Below, one piece after another: positions 42,213 to 49,936 of a stretch of 64,000 nt of DNA. The position numbers were made by a program, and so were the translations under genes. The stretch is taken from the NCBI RefSeq assembly GCF_000482465.1, contig NZ_AXVJ01000062.1, forward strand, positions 1 through 64,000, written 5' to 3'. How positions within the stretch are numbered: the first letter of the stretch is position 1; each line of letters starts with the position of its first letter. The notes beneath the pieces are model-generated. The model ran no database searches and was not told the DNA's origin. It saw only the letters and a program-made list of their open reading frames with translations. The stretch comes from Runella limosa DSM 17973 (GTDB lineage: Bacteria > Bacteroidota > Bacteroidia > Cytophagales > Spirosomataceae).

Positions 42213-45017
42213 ATGAGCAATTACCATTTTTATCATACATGCCTTTTTAATGCATTAGTGCAACATGCTTTAACCGAAAGCTATGTAGTTGGAACAAATC
42301 CAACCAAAGGTGACTTCAAAAAAAAGGCTATAGAAGTGAATAAAAAAACAGGATATGCTTGGGGCAAACAACCGTCGAATAAAGATGAAAATAGTTTTGC
42401 AGATCAACTAGCTGACACTATGCGCAAAGCTGTTGGAAGAGAATCTAGCGAAGGTTTGTTAGATAGGTTTTGCAAAGCTTTATTTAGAGATGATTCTCTG
42501 CCTTATTATTATGAAGACTGGAAAGATTTTAAGAACAAAGAACCAATCCCAAAAAATATTTTACAAATAGACGATAAAAGCAAAATAAAAAAGGCTGTAG
42601 AAAGTGCCATTCTTAGAATTATTAATTCAGTCAGCGATGCCGAGCCTTTACCTCTTGGACAAGAGCCTTTTACAAATATCATTACGACAGGATTCGAAAA
42701 TCAATTTTATAATAACGATAATCGCTTTATTCGTAAAATATTAAATAAAATAAATCATAATCAAGTTTTTTGTCTTATTGGCGCACCCGGGCAAGGTAAA
42801 TCTTACTTAGCAAAGAAGATAGCAATAGAAAGTATGCGCTATTACTATGTTATAGGATTGATTAATGCTTCAGAAGATGCCATTGGAGAGTCCTTAAGAT
42901 TATTCGCTAAAAAATTTAGAGACCATGAAATTGAGAAGGGCAATATTCAGACGGGTGATCAGAGGTACTTCATTCCAGAAAAAACAGATGATGTGCTTAG
43001 TCTCTTAAAAAATCAACTTCTAGAGGGTAAATCTTTCCTACTCATTTTTGAAAACGCTGCAGATACAATAGAAGATTTAGAAGGTTTTAAAAAATATATT
43101 TCTTTTGCAGGTAATAATACAGATAGTAAGCAACGGATCTTAATTACGAGTCGAAATCGTCGTTGGAAGCATTTTTTATCTCCGAATTGTGTCGATGAAA
43201 TTCCACCTTGGAATGAAGAAAAAATACAGTCATACTTAGAATATAACACAGATTATAAAATTATTATTAATGACAGGGAGCAATTGAAAATTTTGGAAGG
43301 ACTTCCCTTGATTTCTTCTATTGCTAAAAGTTTTTTAATTGATACAAAAAAGCCTTTTAGCTATTTCTACAATTATTGGATAAATGACAAATCAGAAATA
43401 CTTGATTCTAAAGACAAGGCAAAACAATATGATTATGCTTCAGAAAAAGTATCATTATTAAAAGCTATTAAAATTTCATATAATAACATTCATGCTACTG
43501 AAGAGAACCGAATTAAATTACAATCTTTGCTACGGCTTTTGTCTTATCTTACCCCTGACAAAGTCCCTTATATGGAATTATATATTGAAAATCAATCACT
43601 TTTCAATACTTGGTTTGGAGTAAATAATAGATGGCAATTTGAAGACTTAGTTTTGAAATTATATAACTTTTCTCTAATTTCAGACTTGATAGATGATTTA
43701 TCTTCTATGCATAGGTTTGTGCAAGAATGTGTACTATTGATTTCAAAAGAACACAATACTATTCAGTCTGATTACGAAAAAGTAATATTTTTTTTAAGTT
43801 CTACAAAACAATTAGATATATCATTACAAGTAAATCACTTGGCTAAAAACGCTGAATTAACCATTATCAATAAAATGAATAATCAAGCAAAAGAGCAGGC
43901 TTTTCAATTGTTTTCCACTGCAGGCGATATTAATTTTAAAATTGGAGACAATAGTAATGCAAAATCCAACTATGAAAAAGCATTAGAAATTATCGAAAAT
44001 GAAGGTTCTCCAAGAGAGGCTGAGCTTAATAAAAAGTTAGCAAACGTTTTATTTTTAGAAGGAAAGACTGGATTTAGAAAAGCTGAAGAAAGGGCAAAAA
44101 AAGCTCTTGATTTCTATGAAAAAGAAGCTATTTATAAAATGATTGTAGAAGTTAAAAATGATGTAATCAATAAAATATATCAGCGTCAATGTCGCTTTGA
44201 AGAGTGCGAAAAAGAATTAGAAGAAGCCCAAAGAATAGCCTTAGATAACTCATTTAAAGATAAACTATCAGGCATTTACCACAACTTTGGTTCTCTTTAC
44301 TGGACATGGGGGAGAGAAAAAGAAGAAGATTATAAAAAAGCGGATAGCTTTTTTATGAAAGCTTATCAAGTAACAGAAGAAAGTATAAAACTTAAAGATA
44401 ATGACAAAGAAGTTTCTCATACTGAGAAAGAAAAATACAAAGACAATAAAATCTTTTATGTGAATGTTAGCAAGATGATACATGGTGCAATTCTTGGCTT
44501 ACTCGGTCGATATGGAGATCAAGAAAAGACGCATGAAGAAGCTTTCGAATTTTTTGAAAAAGTAGGAGAACAACGTCGTTATACTTACACGGCCTACTAT
44601 CAATTAATTTATGGATGGGATAAAGAAAAAATAACAGGCTCCCTACCAGCTAATTTTACTCAAGAGGGTCTTATTAAAAAAGTAAGAAAGTACGAATCTA
44701 CTTTAATAGATGTAGATGAAAAATATCAGGTTATCGAAAAAACCGTACGACTTAGATTAGCTGTTAGGGAAGGACAAGCAGAAGTAGCTTCTAAAGCCTA
44801 TTCTGAGCTCTGGGCTCAACTAGAAGGAATGATGTATAAGGAACGGAATAGGTATTATGATGTAGATTGTTGTTCAGTAAGCGGACTGGTAGATTATTCT
44901 GATTATTTAAAGAATCTTGATAAAGAGAAATCAAAAGAAGTTGCTAAAAATGCCCTCATGATGATTCAAGATATACAATATCCCAGGCGAGAAGAACTTA
45001 ATAAACTTGCAGAATAA
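42213..45017 (+). CDS. NB-ARC-type STAND NTPase with TPR array
   Basis: ATG at 42213 gives 934 residues; an upstream TTG at 42132 is rejected because that extension translates the regulatory repeats. Residues 1-150 form a helical domain of no recognised family. The NTPase follows: Walker A GAPGQGKS (190-197), Walker B FLLIFENAAD (275-284), sensor ITSRN (311-315), and EGLPL (362-366), the GxP motif of NB-ARC proteins. A winged-helix-like region leads to TPR repeats from about residue 595 (AGDINFKIGDNSNAKSNYEKALEI, in pieces). STAND proteins are ligand-gated switches, and many bacterial ones act in antiviral or conflict systems. No nuclease or TIR effector is visible, so output would need the N-terminal domain or a partner. 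The gene is divergent from the vWA-lectin pair. Confidence 0.8.
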   Translation: MSNYHFYHTCLFNALVQHALTESYVVGTNPTKGDFKKKAIEVNKKTGYAWGKQPSNKDENSFADQLADTMRKAVGRESSEGLLDRFCKALFRDDSLPYYYEDWKDFKNKEPIPKNILQIDDKSKIKKAVESAILRIINSVSDAEPLPLGQEPFTNIITTGFENQFYNNDNRFIRKILNKINHNQVFCLIGAPGQGKSYLAKKIAIESMRYYYVIGLINASEDAIGESLRLFAKKFRDHEIEKGNIQTGDQRYFIPEKTDDVLSLLKNQLLEGKSFLLIFENAADTIEDLEGFKKYISFAGNNTDSKQRILITSRNRRWKHFLSPNCVDEIPPWNEEKIQSYLEYNTDYKIIINDREQLKILEGLPLISSIAKSFLIDTKKPFSYFYNYWINDKSEILDSKDKAKQYDYASEKVSLLKAIKISYNNIHATEENRIKLQSLLRLLSYLTPDKVPYMELYIENQSLFNTWFGVNNRWQFEDLVLKLYNFSLISDLIDDLSSMHRFVQECVLLISKEHNTIQSDYEKVIFFLSSTKQLDISLQVNHLAKNAELTIINKMNNQAKEQAFQLFSTAGDINFKIGDNSNAKSNYEKALEIIENEGSPREAELNKKLANVLFLEGKTGFRKAEERAKKALDFYEKEAIYKMIVEVKNDVINKIYQRQCRFEECEKELEEAQRIALDNSFKDKLSGIYHNFGSLYWTWGREKEEDYKKADSFFMKAYQVTEESIKLKDNDKEVSHTEKEKYKDNKIFYVNVSKMIHGAILGLLGRYGDQEKTHEEAFEFFEKVGEQRRYTYTAYYQLIYGWDKEKITGSLPANFTQEGLIKKVRKYESTLIDVDEKYQVIEKTVRLRLAVREGQAEVASKAYSELWAQLEGMMYKERNRYYDVDCCSVSGLVDYSDYLKNLDKEKSKEVAKNALMMIQDIQYPRREELNKLAE

Positions 45018-45031
45018 AACGTCTATTAAAA

Positions 45032-45070
45032 TTAAATATGCTTGGCTCAATGTAAGCCAAGCATATTTAA
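45032..45070. terminator. bidirectional terminator overlapping the kdsB 3' end
   Basis: A perfect 16-bp stem (TTAAATATGCTTGGCT and its complement) with a 7-base loop sits between the convergent NB-ARC and kdsB genes. Its right arm is also the coding sequence for the last residues of KdsB (NMLGL), so the hairpin and the protein end are locked together. Confidence 0.85.
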
Positions 45071-45811
45071 AATCATGCCAATATCTTCTATTGTATCTAT
45101 ACAATGACTTTCATATTTAGTGAGTGCCATTTTAATTTTATAACCATTCTGTACCCAACGCAATTGTTCTAATGATTCAGCAATTTCTAAATCTGACACA
45201 GGAAGCTGAGTGATTTTTTCTAAAATGTCAGCACGATAAGCATACATGCCTACTTGTCGATAATAGGTATGGTGTTTGTACCATTCTTCTTGAGGAATTC
45301 CTTTGAAATATGGTAGCACATGACGACTAAAATAAATAGCTTCCTGATTAGTATTTACTATGACTTTCGCTTCCCTTTCATCAAACAAAATAGCATTGTC
45401 ACTACAAGGAATAATTTGGGAAGCAATTTCTACTTTTCCATCCAAAATAGCCCCTAATTCATCCACTTGTTCAGCAACTAAAAAAGGCTCATCCCCTTGT
45501 ATATTAATTATATATACCTGCTGAGAATCTGTCAATTCTAATTCAGATTTTTTTATTAATTCGTAAGCCTCAAAACATCTTTCTGTGCCACTAAAATGGT
45601 TTGTACTTGTCATAATAGCCTGACCACCAAACGATTCTACGTGGTCAACTATTCTTTTGTCTTCAGTAGCTACTATTACTTTAGAAAGGCATTTTGCTTG
45701 CGAGGCCTGCTCATATACACGCTGAATCATAGTTTTTCCTAAAATATCAGCGAGGGGTTTTCCAGGGAAGCGCGTTGAAGCGTAACGGGAAGGGATAATT
45801 CCTATAATCAT
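45047..45811 (-). CDS. kdsB: 3-deoxy-manno-octulosonate cytidylyltransferase
   Basis: The 254-residue cytosolic enzyme activates Kdo with CTP to give CMP-Kdo for lipopolysaccharide core synthesis. Diagnostic motifs are the nucleotide-binding start IIPSRYASTRFPGKPLADI, VIVATEDKRI, the catalytic INIQGDEPF, and YRQVGMYAYRADIL followed by ESLEQLRWVQNG. Length is standard. The gene is about one-third G+C in places (20 of 60 in 45121-45180), similar to the adjacent island and unlike leuS, which suggests that this allele was exchanged with the island. Confidence 0.95.
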   Translation of the reverse strand: MIIGIIPSRYASTRFPGKPLADILGKTMIQRVYEQASQAKCLSKVIVATEDKRIVDHVESFGGQAIMTSTNHFSGTERCFEAYELIKKSELELTDSQQVYIINIQGDEPFLVAEQVDELGAILDGKVEIASQIIPCSDNAILFDEREAKVIVNTNQEAIYFSRHVLPYFKGIPQEEWYKHHTYYRQVGMYAYRADILEKITQLPVSDLEIAESLEQLRWVQNGYKIKMALTKYESHCIDTIEDIGMILNMLGLH

Positions 45812-45875
45812 TAATTAACTATTTTGTGTTTTAAAAAGTATTCTGTCGAAAATTAACAATGTTTTTGGTCAAAAA

Positions 45876-46463
45876 TTACTCAAAAACGCTCAAATCTAGC
45901 TCAAAATCCAATAATACATCCTCGCCAGAGATTTTTGGGGCAGTAAAAGCTACGCGTGAAATCGTCCCGTTTTGTCGATATACCCATACTTCTTTGCCCG
46001 CAAGGTCGATAAGCCAGCCCAATCGGACACCATTCTCAATGTACGATTCCATTTTAAGCTGTAGTTTTTTTAGGCTATCTGTTTTAGAACGGAGCTCCGC
46101 CACAAAATCAGGAGCAATGTGTGCAAACTGATTTTTTTCACTATCGGGCAAGGCGTCGAACCGTTCTTTGAGGATAAATGACGCATCTGGCGCGCGCATC
46201 GAGCCGTCTTTGAATGTAAAGCCTGCGGAGGAGCTAAAGGTGTATCCTAGCTTTGCGGTATGATTCCACAGCTCAAGAACAAAAAGCAATTTATTCTCGT
46301 AAAATCCTGATAACGTATTGGTAGGTGACATAACAATAATGTTTCCTTGGGCGTCTCTTTCGATATTGAGTTCGTCGTTCATGCGGCAAAAGGCCAAAAA
46401 CGCGGCATCATCCCAACGAATTTCGTCAGGCAACTTCAATACATATTCATTCAAGGCAACCAT
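45876..46463 (-). CDS. Uma2-family (DUF820) PD-(D/E)XK nuclease-fold protein
   Basis: The 195-residue protein has the Uma2 pattern: helix DDAAFLAFCRMNDELNIER, strand GNIIVMSPT, the central AGFTFKDGSMRAPDASFIL with Asp, and the strand PDFVAELRSKTDSLKKLQ, where E-x-R/K replaces the canonical ExK, followed by YIENGVRLGWLID and VWVYRQNG. The family is expanded in cyanobacteria and Cytophagales, and its role is unknown; some members occur with mobile elements. A -7 box lies at 46486-46493. Confidence 0.85.
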   Translation of the reverse strand: MVALNEYVLKLPDEIRWDDAAFLAFCRMNDELNIERDAQGNIIVMSPTNTLSGFYENKLLFVLELWNHTAKLGYTFSSSAGFTFKDGSMRAPDASFILKERFDALPDSEKNQFAHIAPDFVAELRSKTDSLKKLQLKMESYIENGVRLGWLIDLAGKEVWVYRQNGTISRVAFTAPKISGEDVLLDFELDLSVFE

Positions 46464-46485
46464 AATTCTAATTGCGTTTTTTTAC

Positions 46486-46493
46486 CAAAAATA
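46486..46493 (-). promoter_or_regulatory. -7 box for the Uma2 gene
   Basis: TATTTTTG on the minus strand matches TAnnTTTG, 22 bases upstream of the start at 46463. Confidence 0.45.
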
Positions 46494-46533
46494 ACAATTT
46501 CAGTCCCAAACCCCAAAAGTCATCAAAAACCTG

Positions 46534-46541
46534 TAATTTTG
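46534..46541 (+). promoter_or_regulatory. -7 box for leuS
   Basis: TAATTTTG matches TAnnTTTG and would give a leader of roughly 100 bases before the ATG at 46647. The leader holds no recognised T-box or attenuator. Confidence 0.45.
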
Positions 46542-46646
46542 CGGCCTATTTTGTAACCGTTATCTGTTGAATTGTTCATAGTCATTCGTTGAAGCTATCA
46601 TCAATCGCCAAATAACGGATAACTGATATACTGATAACAGAAAAAA

Positions 46647-49448
46647 ATGGAATACAATCACCGCGAAATTGAAAAAAAATGGCAGAAGTTTTGGGAAGAA
46701 AACCAAACTTACAAGACCGAAATCGACCCAAGTAAGCCTAAATATTATGTGCTCGACATGTTTCCGTATCCTTCGGGAGCGGGGTTACACGTAGGCCACC
46801 CGCTGGGCTACATTGCTTCTGACATTATTTCGCGCTATAAAAGACTCAAAGGGTTTAATGTTTTACACCCAATGGGCTTTGATAGTTTTGGTTTGCCAGC
46901 GGAGCAGTACGCGATCCAAACGGGTCAACACCCAGCCATTACGACCGAGCAAAATATCAATACGTTTATTTCGCAGCTTAAAAACATTGGTTTTAGCTAC
47001 GATTGGAGTCGTGAAATTCGTACATCTGATCCTAACTATTATAAGTGGACGCAGTGGATTTTCATGCAGTTGTTTAACCACTACTACGACCGTACGGCCG
47101 ACAAAGCATTGCCAATCAGTCATTTGGTTGAACAATTTGCGCAAGGTGGGTCGGCAGCGGTGAATGCCGTTTGTGATGAAGACGTGGCTGAGTTTAGCGC
47201 AGAAGAGTGGAACGCCATGAGCGAAAAAGAACAACAATTGGTGTTGTTGAAATACCGCTTCACGTTCCCCGAAGAGTCGTTTGTGAACTGGTGCCCAGGC
47301 TTGGGAACGGTACTTTCAAACGACGAAGTGAAAGACGGCGTATCGGAGCGTGGTGGATTTCCTGTGGAGCGTAAGTTGATGAAACAGTGGTCGATGCGTA
47401 TCACTGCGTATGCCGACCGTTTGTTGAGTGGTTTGGATACAATCGACTGGCCAGAGCCATTGAAAGAGCAACAACGCAACTGGATTGGCCGCTCACAAGG
47501 AGCTTCCGTAAAGTTTGCTGTTGACGGTCAAGATAAATTGATTGAAGTATTTACCACCCGCGTCGATACTATCTACGGGGTGAGTTTCATGGTGTTAGCC
47601 CCTGAGCACGAGTGGGCAGCTGAACTTACCACTACTAACCAAAAGTCGGATGTAGAAGCTTACATTAAGTGGGCAGCGAGCCGCAGCGAGGTAGATCGTA
47701 TGGCCGAGAAAAAAGTCTCTGGGGTATTTACGGGAAGTTATTGCATTAACCCATTCAACGGAGAAAAAGTACCAATTTACTTGGCCGACTACGTATTGGC
47801 GGGCTACGGTACAGGTGCCGTTATGGGCGTACCTTCGGGCGATCAGCGTGATTGGAACTTTGCTACGCATTTTAATTTGCCAATTATTCCAATTTTGGAT
47901 TCCCAAAAAGATACCGATCAACAAGCCGATAATACCAAAGAAGGGCATTACATCAATTCGGGTATTATCAACGGAATGACGTACCAAGAGGCAACCGAAA
48001 CCCTTATCAAGTGGTTGGAAGAACGTAAATTGGGCAAAGGGAAAGTTCAATACCGTTTGCGTAATGCGGTGTTTAGCCGTCAGCGCTATTGGGGAGAGCC
48101 CGTGCCTGCTTATTTCAAAGATGGCGTGCCGTACTTGATTGATGAGGCTGATTTACCGTTAGCATTACCTAAAATTGACAAATACTTGCCCACCGAAACA
48201 GGTGAACCGCCATTAGGTCGCGCCGAAGGTTGGAAATACAAAGGAGAATACGATTACGAATTGAGCACGATGCCAGGTTGGGCGGGCTCGTCGTGGTATT
48301 GGTACCGCTACATGGATCCTCAAAACAATGAGGCATTTGCTTCCAAGGAAGCCATCGACTACTGGCAACGGATTGATTTCTACCTAGGCGGCTCTGAACA
48401 CGCTACGGGACACTTGTTGTACAGTCGTTTTTGGAATAAATTCTTGAAAGACTTAGGCTTAGTTCCTCACGAAGAATTTGCCGCTAAGTTGGTGAACCAA
48501 GGCATGATTCAGGGACGAAGCAACTTTGTGTATCGAGTTAAAAGCCCCCTAGCCCCCAATGGGGGAACTGTAACTCATCCAGTTTTTGTAAGTTATGGCT
48601 TGAAAGACCAGTATGAGACGACCAAATTGCACGTTGATGTCAATATGGTAGAAAATGATGTTTTGGATACCCAAGCCTTCAAAAACTGGCGAGAAGACTT
48701 TGCCAATGCAGAGTTTATCTTGGAAGATGGTAAATACATCTGCGGTTGGGAGGTAGAGAAAATGTCAAAATCGAAGTACAACGTCGTAAACCCTGATACT
48801 ATTGTTGACAAATATGGTGCTGATACCTTGCGGATGTACGAAATGTTCTTGGGGCCACTGACGGATGCTAAACCTTGGAACACCAACGGCATCAGCGGAA
48901 CGTCGAACTTCTTGCGCAAGTTTTGGCGGTTGTTTTTTGAGGATCAAACGGGCAAATCGAAATTAGTAGATGCCGAGCCTACAGCCGACGAATTGAAGGT
49001 GTTGCACCGTACCATCAAGCGCGTGGAGGAAGACATTGAGCGTTATTCGTTCAATACCGTTGTTTCGACCTTCATGATTGGGGTCAACGAATTGAGCGAT
49101 TTGAAGTGCCACAAAAAAGCGATTTTGAAAGAAATGGTTATTTTGTTGTCGCCGTATGCGCCGCACATTACCGAAGAACTTTGGACAGCATTGGGCAACG
49201 AAGCGGGTACACTTACGACGGCTCCTTTCCCAGTATTTGAGCCTAGTTATTTGGTAGAAAGCTCGTTTGAGTATCCTATCCAAATCAATGGTAAAGTTCG
49301 TGCCAACCTCGCTTTCCCAGTCGATATGTCAAAAGAAGACATCGAACAAAGTGTATTGGCCAACGATACCGTTCAAAAATGGTTGGAAGGAAAAGCCCCT
49401 AAGAAGGTGGTAGTGGTTCCGAAACGGATTGTAAACGTAGTATTGTAG
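46647..49448 (+). CDS. leuS: leucyl-tRNA synthetase
   Basis: The 933-residue class I synthetase charges tRNA-Leu. It has the HIGH-type motif HVGHPLGY (from residue 48), the editing domain around [19 protein letters not shown] and [47 protein letters not shown], and the [13 protein letters not shown] loop near 705. Length is near that of other Bacteroidota LeuS. Residues 633-645 ([13 protein letters not shown]) look like an in-frame insertion between VYRVK and [12 protein letters not shown], encoded by a G/C-palindromic element at 48543-48581. Monocistronic, with its own promoter and a perfect terminator. Confidence 0.97.
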   Translation: MEYNHREIEKKWQKFWEENQTYKTEIDPSKPKYYVLDMFPYPSGAGLHVGHPLGYIASDIISRYKRLKGFNVLHPMGFDSFGLPAEQYAIQTGQHPAITTEQNINTFISQLKNIGFSYDWSREIRTSDPNYYKWTQWIFMQLFNHYYDRTADKALPISHLVEQFAQGGSAAVNAVCDEDVAEFSAEEWNAMSEKEQQLVLLKYRFTFPEESFVNWCPGLGTVLSNDEVKDGVSERGGFPVERKLMKQWSMRITAYADRLLSGLDTIDWPEPLKEQQRNWIGRSQGASVKFAVDGQDKLIEVFTTRVDTIYGVSFMVLAPEHEWAAELTTTNQKSDVEAYIKWAASRSEVDRMAEKKVSGVFTGSYCINPFNGEKVPIYLADYVLAGYGTGAVMGVPSGDQRDWNFATHFNLPIIPILDSQKDTDQQADNTKEGHYINSGIINGMTYQEATETLIKWLEERKLGKGKVQYRLRNAVFSRQRYWGEPVPAYFKDGVPYLIDEADLPLALPKIDKYLPTETGEPPLGRAEGWKYKGEYDYELSTMPGWAGSSWYWYRYMDPQNNEAFASKEAIDYWQRIDFYLGGSEHATGHLLYSRFWNKFLKDLGLVPHEEFAAKLVNQGMIQGRSNFVYRVKSPLAPNGGTVTHPVFVSYGLKDQYETTKLHVDVNMVENDVLDTQAFKNWREDFANAEFILEDGKYICGWEVEKMSKSKYNVVNPDTIVDKYGADTLRMYEMFLGPLTDAKPWNTNGISGTSNFLRKFWRLFFEDQTGKSKLVDAEPTADELKVLHRTIKRVEEDIERYSFNTVVSTFMIGVNELSDLKCHKKAILKEMVILLSPYAPHITEELWTALGNEAGTLTTAPFPVFEPSYLVESSFEYPIQINGKVRANLAFPVDMSKEDIEQSVLANDTVQKWLEGKAPKKVVVVPKRIVNVVL
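48543..48581 (+). repeat. in-frame palindromic insertion within leuS
   Basis: The 39-base stretch contains CCCCC-AAT-GGGGG (48553-48565) within CCCCCTAGCCCCCAATGGGG. It resembles a dispersed C-rich palindrome common between genes in Bacteroidota (from memory). It keeps the frame and adds 13 residues just after VYRVK, upstream of the KMSKS domain. Confidence 0.55.
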
Positions 49449-49457
49449 GAAATAGAA

Positions 49458-49490
49458 AGCCCTTCCAAGGTTCAAAACCTTGGAAGGGCT
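49458..49490. terminator. 33-base hairpin after leuS (CAA-loop family)
   Basis: A perfect 15-bp stem (arm AGCCCTTCCAAGGTT) with loop CAA begins 9 bases after the leuS stop. It has the same size and design as hairpins at 29128, 61723 and 61788. ACTTTAAG follows. Confidence 0.88.
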
Positions 49491-49501
49491 ACTTTAAGCA
49501 C

Positions 49502-49648
49502 TCACTGAGTTTGCTTTGGCCTTACATTCGCCCCACTGTCAGAGGAAAAGAAACAAACCCGTGGAATAATTACCATGTCTATCCGCGCTTGCTGTTCGCC
49601 TTCGATTCGAGCAGTAGTGACATCAAAGCTAATAAGTGTACGAGCCAT
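49502..49648 (-). pseudogene. small ORF, possible gene remnant
   Basis: A 48-residue frame starts MARTLISFDVTTARIEGEQQ and ends in a low-quality tail. It sits alone in the 275-base gap between leuS and copZ, between two hairpins. The first half reads like a real protein and the second does not, so it may be the 5' end of a decayed gene. No family was recognised; chance is possible. Confidence 0.3.
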
Positions 49649-49682
49649 TTTGAAAAGTTTATAATAAAGCTACAAATAACGT

Positions 49683-49715
49683 TTTTACACTTCTAGTGTA
49701 ACTAGAAGTGTAAAA
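49683..49715. terminator. terminator downstream of copZ
   Basis: A perfect 14-bp stem (TTTTACACTTCTAG and its complement) around loop TGTAA lies 9 bases past the copZ stop. The minus strand continues in AACG and TTATTTG; the stem itself ends in a T-run on that strand. Confidence 0.8.
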
Positions 49716-49723
49716 CAGCAAGG

Positions 49724-49933
49724 CTAGACTTGTACTGCCGTGAATCCAGCTTTTTCAATCGTTTCGAGAATAATTTCGCTCGATAACTCTTCGCCGTTGA
49801 TGGTCAAAATTTTATCGGGGTTAGCGGTATCAACGCGCCAATCTTCAATTTCTTCGACTTGATTTAAGAACGGCGTCACTTTGGCAATGCAGCCTCCGCA
49901 GTTGATGTTGGTTTTGAATTGTAATGTTTCCAT
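49724..49933 (-). CDS. copZ: CopZ-like HMA metal-binding protein
   Basis: The 69-residue single HMA domain has the metal site NCGGC (residues 11-15; C-x-x-C) and the ferredoxin-like order of strands (LQFKTNI, DWRVDT, ILETIEKAGFTAV). It would carry Cu(I) to or from the ATPase encoded 3 bases upstream, in the same transcript. The Gly-Gly between the cysteines differs from the usual HMA MxCxxC. Confidence 0.88.
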   Translation of the reverse strand: METLQFKTNINCGGCIAKVTPFLNQVEEIEDWRVDTANPDKILTINGEELSSEIILETIEKAGFTAVQV

Positions 49934-49936
49934 ATT

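Larger units (their letters stand above)
39085..45040. other. AT-rich accessory island
   Basis: The stretch from downstream of the lectin-like gene to the end of the NB-ARC/TPR gene is clearly more AT-rich than the flanking core genes: for example 13 of 60 bases are G or C in 43441-43500 and 22 of 60 in 42241-42300, against close to half in leuS. It holds three genes without housekeeping roles and no mobility gene. The composition suggests acquisition by transfer. The AT-rich kdsB next to it may have come along. Confidence 0.6.

Noticed and set aside
45876-46463. Uma2 gene as a transposase remnant
   Set aside because: The frame is full length for the Uma2 family and has its own promoter box; no inverted repeats flank it.
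46542-46646. T-box or leucine attenuator before leuS
   Set aside because: No leader peptide, specifier loop or terminator hairpin could be seen in the leader.
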